Part shown: positions 1-8,279 of the stretch, in pieces
How positions within the stretch are numbered: the stretch's first letter is position 1
How the letters are laid out: each line of letters starts with the position of its first letter
From: CAXSEF01 sp964236585
GTDB lineage: Bacteria > Pseudomonadota > Alphaproteobacteria > Acetobacterales > Acetobacteraceae
Reading direction: 5' to 3'
DNA length: 54,147 bases
Assembly: GCA_964236585.1 (NCBI GenBank)
Contig: CAXSFE010000009.1
Location: forward strand, 1 to 54,147
Position numbers and translations under genes: made by a program
Notes under the pieces: generated by a model
The model's input: the letters and a program-made list of their open reading frames with translations, nothing else
Told to the model about the DNA's origin: nothing
The model's database searches: none

Positions 1-1035
1 CCGCGCCGCCCGCAGCAGCGCCGCCCACTGCACCACCAGCAGCGCCGCCACCCCCACCGGATGCAGCAGCGCGCCGAGCACCGGCTGGCGGAACCGCGCC
101 GCCAGCAGCAGCCGCAGCCCGATCCCCGCCGCCGCCGCCGCCGCCGCCTCCACGCCCGGAAACAGCACCAGCAGCACCGCCGGCAGCACCTGCCCGCCGC
201 CGAGCACCACCGTCCACACCGGAAGCGCCCGCGCGCTCGCCATGCCCTCCGTGGCGTTCTTGGTCAGCCCCTCCCAGACCTCGGCCGCGTTGCTGTACAT
301 GCGGCACGACGCGAAGCGGCCCGCGTCGAACAGCCCGGTCATCGACCCTGCGCGCCGGAACGCGCGGGGCAGGGTGATGCCGTCGTGCAGCGAGGCCTGG
401 ATCGCCCCGTGCCCCCCGGCGCGCAGGTAGTCGTCGCGCCGCACGATCACCAGCTGCCCGCACGCTGCCCCAAACCCAGGTGCAGGCGAACGCCGCATCG
501 CTGCCATCGGCAGGTAACCCAGCAGCAGAAAATGGATCAGCGGCAGCAGCAGCCGCTCCGACCAGGTCAGCGTCACCTGGCGCGGGAAACCGCTCGCCAG
601 GCCGACGTCGTGGCGCTGCATGAACCCCGCCATCCGCGACAGCGCGTCCGGCGCCAGCCGCACGTCCGCGTCCACGAACACCATCAGCTCGTGGCGCGCG
701 AGCCGCCCGAGCGCCGCGCAGGCGTGCTGCTTGCCCGACCACCCCGGCGGCAGAGCCGGCGCGTGCGACACCCTCAGCCGCGGGTCGCCGATCCCCGCCA
801 GGATCGCCGGCGTCGCGTCGGTGGACGCGTCGTCGAGCACCACCAGCTCGACCTCGACGCTCCGGCTGGCCAGCACGCAGGCCACCGCATCGGCGATGTT
901 GGCCGCCTCGTTGCGCGCGGGGATCAGCACCGACACCGCCGGCATCCCCTCCGCCATCGCCGGCCTGCGGTACAGCGCGAGGTTCCACAGCGCGAGCACG
1001 ACCGGCCCGAACGCCAATACCAGCACCACGATCAT
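1..1035 (-). CDS. Family 2 glycosyltransferase of carotenoid cluster (partial, C-terminus off window)
   Basis: Open frame running off the left edge, so the last residues are missing; 345 codons are visible. It starts with a hydrophobic N-terminal segment (about residues 2-22), followed by a GT2 nucleotide-sugar fold: VSVLIPARNEAANI near 35-47, an Asp pair at 68-69, and the metal-binding DAD at 122-124. The C-terminal 70 residues are hydrophobic, as in membrane-anchored carotenoid glycosyltransferases (CrtQ type) and HpnB-like enzymes. Its ATG overlaps the TGA of the upstream acyltransferase (ATGA), so the two are translationally coupled. Inferred role: sugar transfer to an apocarotenoid acid or alcohol made by the two CrtI-family enzymes upstream. 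A hopanoid-associated HpnB-like role is the main alternative. Confidence 0.8.
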   Translation of the reverse strand, partial: MIVVLVLAFGPVVLALWNLALYRRPAMAEGMPAVSVLIPARNEAANIADAVACVLASRSVEVELVVLDDASTDATPAILAGIGDPRLRVSHAPALPPGWSGKQHACAALGRLARHELMVFVDADVRLAPDALSRMAGFMQRHDVGLASGFPRQVTLTWSERLLLPLIHFLLLGYLPMAAMRRSPAPGFGAACGQLVIVRRDDYLRAGGHGAIQASLHDGITLPRAFRRAGSMTGLFDAGRFASCRMYSNAAEVWEGLTKNATEGMASARALPVWTVVLGGGQVLPAVLLVLFPGVEAAAAAAAGIGLRLLLAARFRQPVLGALLHPVGVAALLVVQWAALLRAAR

Positions 1036-1970
1036 GCCAGCGGGCCCGCCGCGCCGGCCATCCCGCCCCGTGCCGGAACGGCGCCCGGATCACGTGCCGG
1101 AACGGAGCCCGGATCACGCGCCGGGACGGCACCGGACCCATGCGCCGGGACAGCGCCGGGATCATGCGCCGGGTCGAAGCTGCGGCCCGACACCGCGGCG
1201 CACACCCGCCGCCACAGGTCGTACACGCCGCCCACCCCCGTGCCACCGGCCAGGAGGGTGCGGAACGGCGCCGGATCGCGCGCCACGGCGTCCTGTCCCA
1301 GCGCGTCCATCGTCGCCGCCAGCGCCGCCTCCAGGATCTGCGTGCCCTCCCGCGCCGACTTGCCCCGCAGGCTGGCGGCCTCGATCGGCGCCCCGAAGCG
1401 CAGCAGCGCCTCCGGCCGGCTCTCGTTCCAGAACGGATACTCCGCCGCCAGCGGCAGCAGCACCGCCTGCGGTGCCAGCCGGGCCAGGTGCGCGAGTCCC
1501 GGCCGCAGCGTCACCGGCCGCAGCCGTGCATCGGCGAACCGCCCCTGCGCCGTGACCCACAGCGCGCCCGCCGGATCGGCCAGCACCCGCGCCCCCAGCC
1601 GCAGGAACGTCGCCGCCCCCACCCGGCTGTCCGCCTCGATGCCGAACATCCCCATCCGCCGCAGCAGCCCGTAACGCACCAGCGCCGCCGCCTCCATCGG
1701 ACCGAACGCCGCCCGCTCGCGCATCAGCGTGCAGTGCACCAGCACGAACATCGCCGGGTCCCACCACGACGGATGGTTGGTGAACACCACCACCGGCCGC
1801 CCTGCCGGCAGCGCCGGCCACCCCTCCCGCGCCAGCCTCACCGCGTGAAAATGCCGCGGCAGGTACCACAGCAGGTAGCGGTGGAACATCGCGATCGCCA
1901 GCGGCGAGCGGGCCGCCAACGGGTCCGCGCCCCCTGCGTACGGCGCCGCCAACGGCGTCCCGTCAGGCAC
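1032..1970 (-). CDS. Lysophospholipid-acyltransferase-family protein, probable carotenoid (glycoside) acyltransferase
   Basis: A 312-residue PlsC-type acyltransferase. The catalytic HX4D signature is seen as NHPSWWDP about a third of the way in, with TAQGRFAD downstream as the likely acyl-acceptor loop. Position between a CrtI-family oxidase gene (43 bp upstream) and a glycosyltransferase (4-bp overlap downstream) suggests it acylates a glycosylated carotenoid, comparable in role to staphyloxanthin CrtO, although it is soluble-looking and of a different family. The C-terminus is unusual: four tandem octapeptides of the DPGAVPAR type (residues 270-301) followed by a Gly/Ala-rich end. That tail lies outside the conserved domain. 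Plain phospholipid acyltransferase activity cannot be excluded. Confidence 0.8.
   Translation of the reverse strand: MPDGTPLAAPYAGGADPLAARSPLAIAMFHRYLLWYLPRHFHAVRLAREGWPALPAGRPVVVFTNHPSWWDPAMFVLVHCTLMRERAAFGPMEAAALVRYGLLRRMGMFGIEADSRVGAATFLRLGARVLADPAGALWVTAQGRFADARLRPVTLRPGLAHLARLAPQAVLLPLAAEYPFWNESRPEALLRFGAPIEAASLRGKSAREGTQILEAALAATMDALGQDAVARDPAPFRTLLAGGTGVGGVYDLWRRVCAAVSGRSFDPAHDPGAVPAHGSGAVPARDPGSVPARDPGAVPARGGMAGAAGPLA
1068..1163. repeat. 24-bp tandem repeat, four copies, in acyltransferase 3' end
   Basis: Four in-frame 24-bp units encode octapeptides DPGAVPAH, GSGAVPAR, DPGSVPAR and DPGAVPAR on the minus strand. Units differ by only a few bases, so copy number could vary between strains by slippage without breaking the frame. 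Confidence 0.8.
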
Positions 1971-2012
1971 CGCGCGGATCGTCCCGCCTGCCGGCTGCCC
2001 CCGTGGCGCGTC

Positions 2013-3533
2013 TCACGCCGCCCGCGTCCCTGCGCGGTCGCCGTCGAGCGCGTCCGCCGCGATCCACCCCGACATCAGCACCATCGGCATCCCCGGCCCG
2101 GGATGCGCTGCCCCACCCGCGAGATACAGCCCGCCCAGGTCGCGCGACCGGTTGCCCGGCTTGAACGCCCCGAAGAACGACCCGTGGCTCGCCAGCCCGT
2201 AGATCGCCCCGTCCAGCACCCGGTAGCGCTCGTGGATGTCCTGCGGCGTCAGCACCCGCTCGGTGACGATCCGGCTTTCCAGGTCCGCCATCCCCGCCGT
2301 GCGCGCCAGCTTGTCCAGAATCACCCTCCGATACGCCGGCAGCATCGCCGCCCAGTCGTGGTGCGGCCGCAGGTACGGCGTGTGCACCAGCACGTACAAC
2401 GCCTCGCCCCCCGGCGGCGCCACCCCCGGCTCTGTGCGCGCCGGCGCCGCGATGTAGCAGGTCGGGTCCGGCGCCGGCTCGCCCTTCTTGTAGATGAAGT
2501 CGAACTCCTCCTCCGGGTCGCGCGAGAACACGAAGTCGTGGTGCGCCAGGTGCTCGTAGGCCCTGTCGAGCCCGAGGTACATCACGACCCCCGAGCAAGC
2601 CGCCTCTCGCTTCCACCGCTTGGCGAACCCCGCCGCCGGAGCACCCCCCACCAGCTCGCGGTACGTCCGCACGCTGTCCATGTTCGACACCACCGCCGAC
2701 AGAGGGATGCTCTCGCCCCGCTCCGTCACCACGCCCGTGGCCCGCCCGCTCGCGCTGGAGATGCGCGCGACCCCGTCCCCCATCCGGACCTCGACGCCCA
2801 GCTCCTCCGCGAGCTTCGCCAGCGCCAGCGGCACCGCCCGTGTCCCCCCCATCGGGTACCAAACCCCCTCGTCGACCTGCATGTGCCCGATCGAGCACAG
2901 CACCGCCGGCGACCCGTAAGGCGACGACCCCACGTACTGCACGAAATGGTCGAGCATCTGCGACACCCTCGGGTCCGCCACGTGCTTCCTGATCTGCTTG
3001 GCCACCGTCGAGCCCATCTTCAGGCTCAGCACGTCCTTCAGCGTCGACAGGTTCATCCCCGTCTTCAGGTCCATCGTGTCGCGGATATCCTCCACCGAGC
3101 GCCAGAAGAAGAACTTCTCGCTGACGGTGTGCAGCCCCTCCGACATCTTCAGGAAGTCCTGGTAGCCCCGCTCCGTCCCCGGCGCATACCGCGCCAGGCT
3201 CGCCGACATCTCCGCCACGTTCTCCTGCAGGTCCAGCCGGCTGCCGTCGTCGAAGAAGCAGCGCCACTGCGGGTCCAGCCTGCGCAGGTCCAGCCGGTCG
3301 CTCATCTTCACCCCGGCCTCGGCGAAGATGCGCTCCAGCACCGACGGCACCGTCAGGATCGTCGGCCCCATGTCGAAGCGGAACCCGTCCTGCTCCCACT
3401 GCGCCGCCTTGCCGCCGAGCCAGTCGTTCTTCTCGAACAGAACGACCTTGTGCCCGCGCGCCGCCAGCACGCAGGCCGCCGCCAGGCCGCCAAGGCCCGC
3501 GCCGATGACGCCAACGGGAAGGGTCTCAGCCAT
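2013..3533 (-). CDS. CrtI-family FAD-dependent carotenoid oxidoreductase B (oxidase/desaturase)
   Basis: A 506-residue phytoene-desaturase-superfamily enzyme. The FAD dinucleotide-binding motif is at the N-terminus (GVIGAGLGGLAA, residues 8-19) followed by the FEKND..GG loop; FRFDMGPTILTVPSVL is the typical second motif, and the C-terminal FAD motif reads LYLAGGAAHPGPGMPMVL. I start at the ATG at 3533, preceded by AGAGG; an upstream in-frame ATG exists, but its 30 residues are encoded by the interspersed repeat. Together with the second CrtI-type gene, an acyltransferase and a glycosyltransferase, this resembles C30 clusters in which CrtN desaturates and CrtP oxidises a terminal methyl. Which of the two genes plays which role cannot be decided from sequence alone. 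Confidence 0.85.
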   Translation of the reverse strand: MAETLPVGVIGAGLGGLAAACVLAARGHKVVLFEKNDWLGGKAAQWEQDGFRFDMGPTILTVPSVLERIFAEAGVKMSDRLDLRRLDPQWRCFFDDGSRLDLQENVAEMSASLARYAPGTERGYQDFLKMSEGLHTVSEKFFFWRSVEDIRDTMDLKTGMNLSTLKDVLSLKMGSTVAKQIRKHVADPRVSQMLDHFVQYVGSSPYGSPAVLCSIGHMQVDEGVWYPMGGTRAVPLALAKLAEELGVEVRMGDGVARISSASGRATGVVTERGESIPLSAVVSNMDSVRTYRELVGGAPAAGFAKRWKREAACSGVVMYLGLDRAYEHLAHHDFVFSRDPEEEFDFIYKKGEPAPDPTCYIAAPARTEPGVAPPGGEALYVLVHTPYLRPHHDWAAMLPAYRRVILDKLARTAGMADLESRIVTERVLTPQDIHERYRVLDGAIYGLASHGSFFGAFKPGNRSRDLGGLYLAGGAAHPGPGMPMVLMSGWIAADALDGDRAGTRAA

Positions 3534-3562
3534 TTGGATGCCTCTTGCACAGGGGAGAGAAA

Positions 3563-3686
3563 GCAAGGCCAGGAGCTCTGCCCCTGGACCCCGCCAGGGC
3601 GAGCCGCCCTGGACCGGCTTCACTTAAGTAGAGGTTTCCAAAGGCTTGCCTTTGGCGGGGTCCAGGGGCAGAGTTCCTGGCCTTGC
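3563..3686. repeat. Composite hairpin repeat copy R1
   Basis: Two head-to-head arms. Left: GCAAGG, hairpin core GCTCTGCC, linker, hairpin CCAGGG..CCCTGG. Right: CCAAAGG..CCTTTGG, GGCAGAG, CCTTGC. They meet at CTTAAG. It lies immediately after the stop of the first carotenoid gene and before the start of the second, inside the operon, so it could reduce or differentially stabilise downstream mRNA. Confidence 0.9.
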
Positions 3687-3695
3687 TTCCTGGCA

Positions 3696-5273
3696 TCATG
3701 CCGGCTCCGCCAGCGCCGGCTCGTAGTCCGGCAACGCCATCTTCGACGGCGCGCTCCAGTGCGGGTCCATTCCCAGGTCCTCCGCCATCAGCCGCGCCGT
3801 GATCCGCGCGCTCTCGAAGATCACCGGCAGCCCGCTCCCAGGGTGCGTCCCCCCGCCCACCAGGTACAGACCGTCGAGGTCCTCGAACCGGTTGCGCGGC
3901 CTGCGGTGCAGCATCTGGTTCAGCGAGTGCGCCAAGTTGAACGTCGCCCCCCGGTGCACGCTCATCTCCCGCTCCCAGCCCACCGGCGTGAGCATCTTCT
4001 CCGTCACGATCCGCTTCTCCACGTCGCGCAGGCCCACCCGCTCCAGCCGCCTGAGCGTCATCGCCCGGTAGCGCGCCTGCTCGCTCGCCCAGTCCACGCC
4101 CTCGCCGTTGCGGTTGCCCACCGGAACCAGCACGTACAGTGTCGAGCACCCCTTCGGCGCCAGCTCCGAGTCGGTCACGCAGGCGTTCTGCACGTAGAAC
4201 GAGGGATCGGTCGGCGCCTCGCCCGCCTCGATCTCGGCGACGTTGCGGCGGTAATCCTTGGACAGGTAGATCGTGTGGTGCGCCAGATCATCGCTGGCGC
4301 CGTCCAGCCCGAGATAGAGCATGAACGTCGAGCAGGAGAACTTCTTGCCCGCGATCTTGCGGTCGCTCCAGCGGCGGCGCAGCCGGTCCGGCACCAGCTT
4401 CGTCATCGCGTCGGCGAAGTCCGCGTTGACCACCATCGCGTCGTGGCGGACCTCGCCGCGCGCCGTGCGCACCCCCACCGCGCGCCTGCCCTCGAACAGG
4501 ATCTCCTCGACCGGCTCGTTCAGGCGGATCCTGACGCCGAGGTCGCTGGCCACGTCCGCCATCGCCGCCATCACCGCCCCGGTGCCGCCCTTGGGGTGGA
4601 ACACGCCGAACTCGTATTCCATGAACGAGAGGATGGTGAACAGGCTCGGGCAGCGGAACGGCGACATGCCCAGATACTTGCTCTGGAACGAGAACGCGAG
4701 CCGCACCCGCTCATCGTCGAAATGGCTCGCCAGGTCACTGTCCACCGTCCGGTGCGGCCGCAGCAGCCGCAGCGAGCGCAGCACGTCCGGCCGCAGGTAG
4801 TCGCGCATCGAGTTGAACGCGTTCTCCAGCACAGGCCGGAACGCCGCGAGCTTGGTCCTGTTCTCCGCCATGAACTTCGGCAGCGCCAGCGCGTCGTGCG
4901 GGTTGAGCCGCGCGATCTCGGCGGCCATCCGCTCCAGGTCTGGCGTTGCGTGCATCTCGCCGCCCGCTTCGAAGATCAGGTGATACTGCGGGTCGAGCCG
5001 CATCAGCTCGACCTCGTCCTCCAGAACCCGCCCGCAGGCGGCGAAGATGTCGGCCAGAACGCGGGGGTAGAGAAAGAACGTCGGCCCCATGTCGAAGCGG
5101 AACCGGCCGCGCGCGCTGTCCTGGGTCAGCGTCGCCGAGCGCCCGCCGAGACGGTCCTGGCTCTCGTAGATCGTGACGTCCGCGCCGGCCCGGGCCAGCA
5201 GCATCGCGGCCGCGAGCCCGCCCGGTCCCGCACCGACGATGCCGATGCTGCGTGTCTTGCTGTGAGGAAGCAT
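3696..5273 (-). CDS. CrtI-family FAD-dependent carotenoid desaturase A
   Basis: First gene of the carotenoid operon, 525 residues, within the usual 490-530 range of the family. N-terminal FAD motif GIVGAGPGGLAAAMLL (11-26), then FRFDMGPTFFLYPRVL, a mid-region substrate segment (SKYLGMSPFRCPSLFTI), and the C-terminal motif LYLVGGGTHPGSGLPVIF. The ATG at 5273 puts the FAD motif at its normal distance from the N-terminus; in-frame sequence upstream of it is low-complexity and non-homologous-looking. No strong Shine-Dalgarno is visible. By operon order it may catalyse the initial desaturation of a C30 (squalene-derived) or C40 precursor. No crtB or hpnCDE precursor gene is in the window, so chain length is inference. 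Confidence 0.85.
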   Translation of the reverse strand: MLPHSKTRSIGIVGAGPGGLAAAMLLARAGADVTIYESQDRLGGRSATLTQDSARGRFRFDMGPTFFLYPRVLADIFAACGRVLEDEVELMRLDPQYHLIFEAGGEMHATPDLERMAAEIARLNPHDALALPKFMAENRTKLAAFRPVLENAFNSMRDYLRPDVLRSLRLLRPHRTVDSDLASHFDDERVRLAFSFQSKYLGMSPFRCPSLFTILSFMEYEFGVFHPKGGTGAVMAAMADVASDLGVRIRLNEPVEEILFEGRRAVGVRTARGEVRHDAMVVNADFADAMTKLVPDRLRRRWSDRKIAGKKFSCSTFMLYLGLDGASDDLAHHTIYLSKDYRRNVAEIEAGEAPTDPSFYVQNACVTDSELAPKGCSTLYVLVPVGNRNGEGVDWASEQARYRAMTLRRLERVGLRDVEKRIVTEKMLTPVGWEREMSVHRGATFNLAHSLNQMLHRRPRNRFEDLDGLYLVGGGTHPGSGLPVIFESARITARLMAEDLGMDPHWSAPSKMALPDYEPALAEPA

Positions 5274-5539
5274 CCGGCCGTTGGTATCCCTATCCCCGGC
5301 GGCCCCGGCGCCTGCCGTGCCTGCTCCGGCGTGAAATGGGAGGTCCCGCCCGCTTGTCAGGCCCCGCCGGTGCGACACTCTCGGGTTCGAGCCCGGACTG
5401 CCGCGCAGCAAGGCAAGCCGGCACCGGCTGCGTCAAGCCCCCACGGACGCAACGAACGGTGAGGAGCGCGGGTCGCACCCGCACTGGCGGGGCTGTCGCC
5501 GCCACGCTATGCCGGATGGCGACAGCGAGGGGCCGCAGG

Positions 5540-6193
5540 ATGGCAGCGTCGGACCAGGCGCCCGCGCAAGCGCCGCGCACCACCGCACCCGGCCCGGCGA
5601 AGCCCACGCCTCCCCGCCGCACCGGCGTCCTGCGACTGGCCCCCGCCCTCGTGCTTGCGGGGCTTGTCCCGGTGGCCGCCCTCGCCCAGGAACGCGCCCC
5701 CGGCGCCGTCCCGGCCCCACTGGGCCAGGATGTCGCCGGCCTGCACGACGAGATCGAGCGCCTGCGCGGCCGCGTCGACGAGCTCGGCATCGAGCTGCAG
5801 CGCCAGGAACGCCTGCTCGGCGCGCTCGCCGCCCGCCCGCCCGACGCCGCGGCCCAGGCCGCCGCGCCGCCCGCCGCACCTGTGCCGGCGACAACCCCCC
5901 GCCGCGACGCCGCGGCACCGGCGCCCGCCGCAAGGAACGCCTCGCCCGCGCCCCCGGAGTCGAGCGCCCCGGCGCTGATCGTGATGGTCGGCAACGACGG
6001 CGCGCTCACCCTGGAAGGCCGCCCCGCCGCGCTGCCGACGCTCGGCTACACGCTGCGGGCCGCGGCCGGCGGCGACGTCACCCGCCGCATCGTGGTCGGC
6101 GCCGAGCCGAAGGCCAGCCCCGCGCAGGTCGGCGACGTCGTCTCCGCCCTCTCGCAGTCCGGGTTCGGGCGCATCACCATCACCGGACCGTAG
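5540..6193 (+). CDS. Secreted or anchored protein with coiled coil and ExbD/TolR-like C-terminal domain
   Basis: 217 residues. A basic N-terminus precedes one hydrophobic segment (28-49) ending VAALAQ, either a cleaved signal or a membrane anchor. Residues 62-96 are a heptad-rich helix (EIERLRGRVDELGIELQRQE), 97-144 an Ala/Pro linker, and 145-217 a compact domain (LIVMVGNDGALTLEGRPAAL ... SALSQSGFGRITITG) that reads like the periplasmic domain of ExbD/TolR. The canonical ExbD transmembrane helix with its essential Asp is not recognisable, and no exbB is adjacent. The chosen start has AGGGG 9 nt upstream; a second ATG at 5516 is possible. Divergent from the carotenoid operon. Function unknown; envelope location inferred. 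Confidence 0.65.
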   Translation: MAASDQAPAQAPRTTAPGPAKPTPPRRTGVLRLAPALVLAGLVPVAALAQERAPGAVPAPLGQDVAGLHDEIERLRGRVDELGIELQRQERLLGALAARPPDAAAQAAAPPAAPVPATTPRRDAAAPAPAARNASPAPPESSAPALIVMVGNDGALTLEGRPAALPTLGYTLRAAAGGDVTRRIVVGAEPKASPAQVGDVVSALSQSGFGRITITGP

Positions 6194-6205
6194 GAAAGGA
6201 AGAAG

Positions 6206-6325
6206 GCAAGGCCGGGGCTCTGCCGTGGACCCGCCAGGGCGAGCCGCCCTGGACCAGCTTCACTCAAGGAAGGCGATCCAAGGGCCCAGCCCTTGGCGGA
6301 GTTTGAGGCAGAGCCTCAACCTTGC
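6206..6325. repeat. Composite hairpin repeat copy R2
   Basis: Starts 12 bp after the ExbD-like gene stop and ends 48 bp before panB. Left hairpin core GCTCTGCC; right arm has hairpin CCAAGGG..CCCTTGG then GGCAGAGCC and CCTTGC. The centre is CTCAAGG, a variant of CTTAAG. Confidence 0.85.
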
Positions 6326-6373
6326 TTCCTTGCCCGGCTTCGCGCTCATTCCCGACCGAAGCCGGAGCGTCCC

Positions 6374-7219
6374 ATGTCCCGCCACGCCCAGACCACCCGC
6401 CTGACCGTCCCCGCGCTGCGCGCCCGCAAGGGCGGCGACAGGCTTGTCTGCCTGACCGCCTACACCGCGCCGATGGCCGCCCTCCTCGACCCCCACGTCG
6501 ACGTGCTGCTGGTCGGCGACTCGCTCGGCATGGTGGTCTACGGCCTCCCCACCACGCTTGGCGTCACCCTGGACATGATGATCGCCCACGGCCAGGCGGT
6601 GATGCGCGCCAGCACGCGCGCCCTCGTCGTCGTCGACCTCCCCTTCGGCACCTACGAGGCCGGCCCCGCCCAGGCCCACGCCAGCGCCGCCCGCGTCCTC
6701 GCCGAGACCGGCGCCCAGGCCGTCAAGGTCGAGTCCTGCGACGGCATGGCCGAGACCATCGCCTTCCTGGCCGGCCGCGGCATCCCGGTGATGGGCCACG
6801 TCGGCCTGCGCCCCCAGGCCGCCAACGCCGACGGCGGCTTCCGCACCAAGGGCCGCACCGAGGCAGAGCGCACCCGTGCCCTCGCCGAGGCCCGCGACGC
6901 GGACGCTGCCGGCGCCTTCGCGATCGTCGTCGAGGGCGTCAGCCGCGACCTGGCCGACGAGATCACCCGCGCCGTCTCCGTCCCCACGATCGGCATCGGC
7001 GCCTCCGCCAGCTGCGACGGGCAGATCCTGGTGGCCGACGACATGCTGGGCCTGTTCGAATGGACGCCCCGCTTCGTCCGCCGCTACGCCGACGCCCGCG
7101 GCCTCGTGGACCAGGCCGCGGCGGCCTACGCCGCGGACGTGCGCGCCGGGACGTTCCCGGGGACCGCGGAGACCTACGGGCTCGGGACGCGCAGGGACGA
7201 CGAGGCAAAGCAAGGTTGA
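6374..7219 (+). CDS. panB: 3-methyl-2-oxobutanoate hydroxymethyltransferase PanB
   Basis: 281 residues, full length for the family. PanB transfers a hydroxymethyl group from 5,10-methylene-tetrahydrofolate to 2-oxoisovalerate, giving ketopantoate for pantothenate and CoA. Visible motifs: VCLTAYTAPMAALLD, VLLVGDSLGMVVYG (metal ligand Asp49), VVVDLPFGTY (Asp88), VKVESCDG, MGHVGLRPQ, FAIVVEGV and IGIGASASCDGQILV. The start at 6374 has GGAG 6-7 nt upstream. The last codons and the TGA stop fall inside the following repeat (GCAAGGTTGA), so the C-terminal KQG is repeat-derived. panC and panE are not nearby. Confidence 0.95.
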   Translation: MSRHAQTTRLTVPALRARKGGDRLVCLTAYTAPMAALLDPHVDVLLVGDSLGMVVYGLPTTLGVTLDMMIAHGQAVMRASTRALVVVDLPFGTYEAGPAQAHASAARVLAETGAQAVKVESCDGMAETIAFLAGRGIPVMGHVGLRPQAANADGGFRTKGRTEAERTRALAEARDADAAGAFAIVVEGVSRDLADEITRAVSVPTIGIGASASCDGQILVADDMLGLFEWTPRFVRRYADARGLVDQAAAAYAADVRAGTFPGTAETYGLGTRRDDEAKQG

Positions 7220-7327
7220 GGCTCTGCCTCAAACTCCGCCAAAGGCAAGCCTTTGGAAGCCAATTCTTAAGTAAGGCCGGTCCAGGGGCGGCTCGCCCCT
7301 GGCGGGTCTGGGCAGAGCCCAGCCTTC
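7210..7327. repeat. Composite hairpin repeat copy R3
   Basis: Sits between convergent panB and the LysR gene and overlaps the last 10 bases of panB. Left arm hairpins GAGGCTCTGCCTC and CCAAAGGCAAGCCTTTGG; centre CTTAAGT; right arm CCAGGGGCGGCTCGCCCCTGG, then GGCAGAGCC. Placement fits a bidirectional terminator. Confidence 0.9.
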
Positions 7328-7328
7328 C

Positions 7329-8213
7329 TCAGTCTCTCTCCTGCAGCCTAGCCAGCAGGAAGTCGCGGAACACCATGACCCGCTTCGAGCTGCGCAGCTC
7401 CTCCGGGTAGACGAAGTAGGCGTCCACCTTCGGCGCCTTGGTCTCCGGCAGCAGCCGCACCAGCCCGTCGAGGTCCGAGCCCATCCAGTCCGGCAGCGCC
7501 CCGATGCCGAGCCCGCCGCGCACCGCCGTGGCCATCGCCGCGAGGCTGTTGACCTCCAGCAGCGCCCGCCGCGGCTGCCCCGGCCTGCGCCCCGCCTCCG
7601 CGAGCCAGTTCATGTCGGCCACCGGCGCGTGGTAGTCGCCGAACAGGATCAGCCTGTGTTCGTCCAGCTCCTCAGCCCGCGTCGGCACGCCATGCGCCTT
7701 GCAGTACTCCGGCGCCGCGCACACCAGCCAGCGGATCTCCATCAGGTGGCGCTGCACCAGGTCGGGCTGCCGGGGCGGGTGCATCCGGATCGCCACGTCG
7801 GCCTGGCGCATCGCGAGGTCGAGGTCCGCGTCGTCGAGCAGCAGGCTGACCGTCACGTCCGGGTAGGACGCGAGGAACCCCGGCAGCTTCGGCGCCAGCC
7901 ACGACGCGCCGAAGCCCACCGTGGTGGTCACCCGCAGCCGTCCGGCCGGCTTCTCCTTGCTCTCGGTGAGCAGCGCCTCGGTCATCGCCAGCTTCGCGAA
8001 CACCTCGCGCACAGTGCGGTTCAGGCTCTCTCCCTGCTCGGTCAGGATCAGCCCGCGGGCGTGGCGATGGAACAGCGGCACCGCCAGCGCCTCCTCCAGC
8101 GCCGAGATCTGCCGCGACACCGCGGACTGGCTGAGGTTGAGCGTGTCCCCGGCGTGGGTGAAGCTGCCGGCCTCCGCGACCGCGTGGAACACCCGCAGCT
8201 TGTCCCAGTCCAT
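7329..8213 (-). CDS. LysR-family transcriptional regulator
   Basis: 294 residues. The N-terminal winged helix-turn-helix (residues 2-62: WDKLRVFHAVAEAGSFTHAG, then SQSAVSRQISALEEAL) is classical LysR; the rest is the two-lobed effector domain (GRLRVTTTVGFGASWLAP to the C-terminus). I start at ATG 8213 with AGGAG 5 nt upstream rather than the GTG one codon earlier, which leaves only 2 nt. It is 66 bp downstream of trxB on the same strand, so it may be cotranscribed with thioredoxin reductase. LysR proteins usually control an adjacent divergent gene, but none is present here, so the target is unknown. Confidence 0.92.
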   Translation of the reverse strand: MDWDKLRVFHAVAEAGSFTHAGDTLNLSQSAVSRQISALEEALAVPLFHRHARGLILTEQGESLNRTVREVFAKLAMTEALLTESKEKPAGRLRVTTTVGFGASWLAPKLPGFLASYPDVTVSLLLDDADLDLAMRQADVAIRMHPPRQPDLVQRHLMEIRWLVCAAPEYCKAHGVPTRAEELDEHRLILFGDYHAPVADMNWLAEAGRRPGQPRRALLEVNSLAAMATAVRGGLGIGALPDWMGSDLDGLVRLLPETKAPKVDAYFVYPEELRSSKRVMVFRDFLLARLQERD

Positions 8214-8279
8214 CACCGCTCCTGGCCTGTGGGGGGAGTGCCGCCCGCTCGCGCGGCGACGCCCGGGTGCGCCCGGCGC

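Noticed and set aside
1068..1163. Short direct repeats as a CRISPR array
   Set aside because: Units abut with no spacers, are in frame in a gene, and are only 24 bp.
3534..3623. Extra 30 residues at the start of the second carotenoid oxidoreductase
   Set aside because: The bases are inside repeat R1 and the FAD motif begins right after the ATG at 3533; same reasoning applied to glcE, hemW and GT4 extensions.
5340..5420. T-arm-like sequence GGTTCGAGCCC suggesting a tRNA
   Set aside because: No matching acceptor stem 70-75 bases upstream, the T stem has a mismatch, and no anticodon arm can be drawn on either strand.
1140..5462. Very long plus-strand open frame of about 1440 codons
   Set aside because: It lies antisense to four genes with recognisable domains; its sequence is Arg/His/Pro-rich shadow typical of GC-rich third-position bias.
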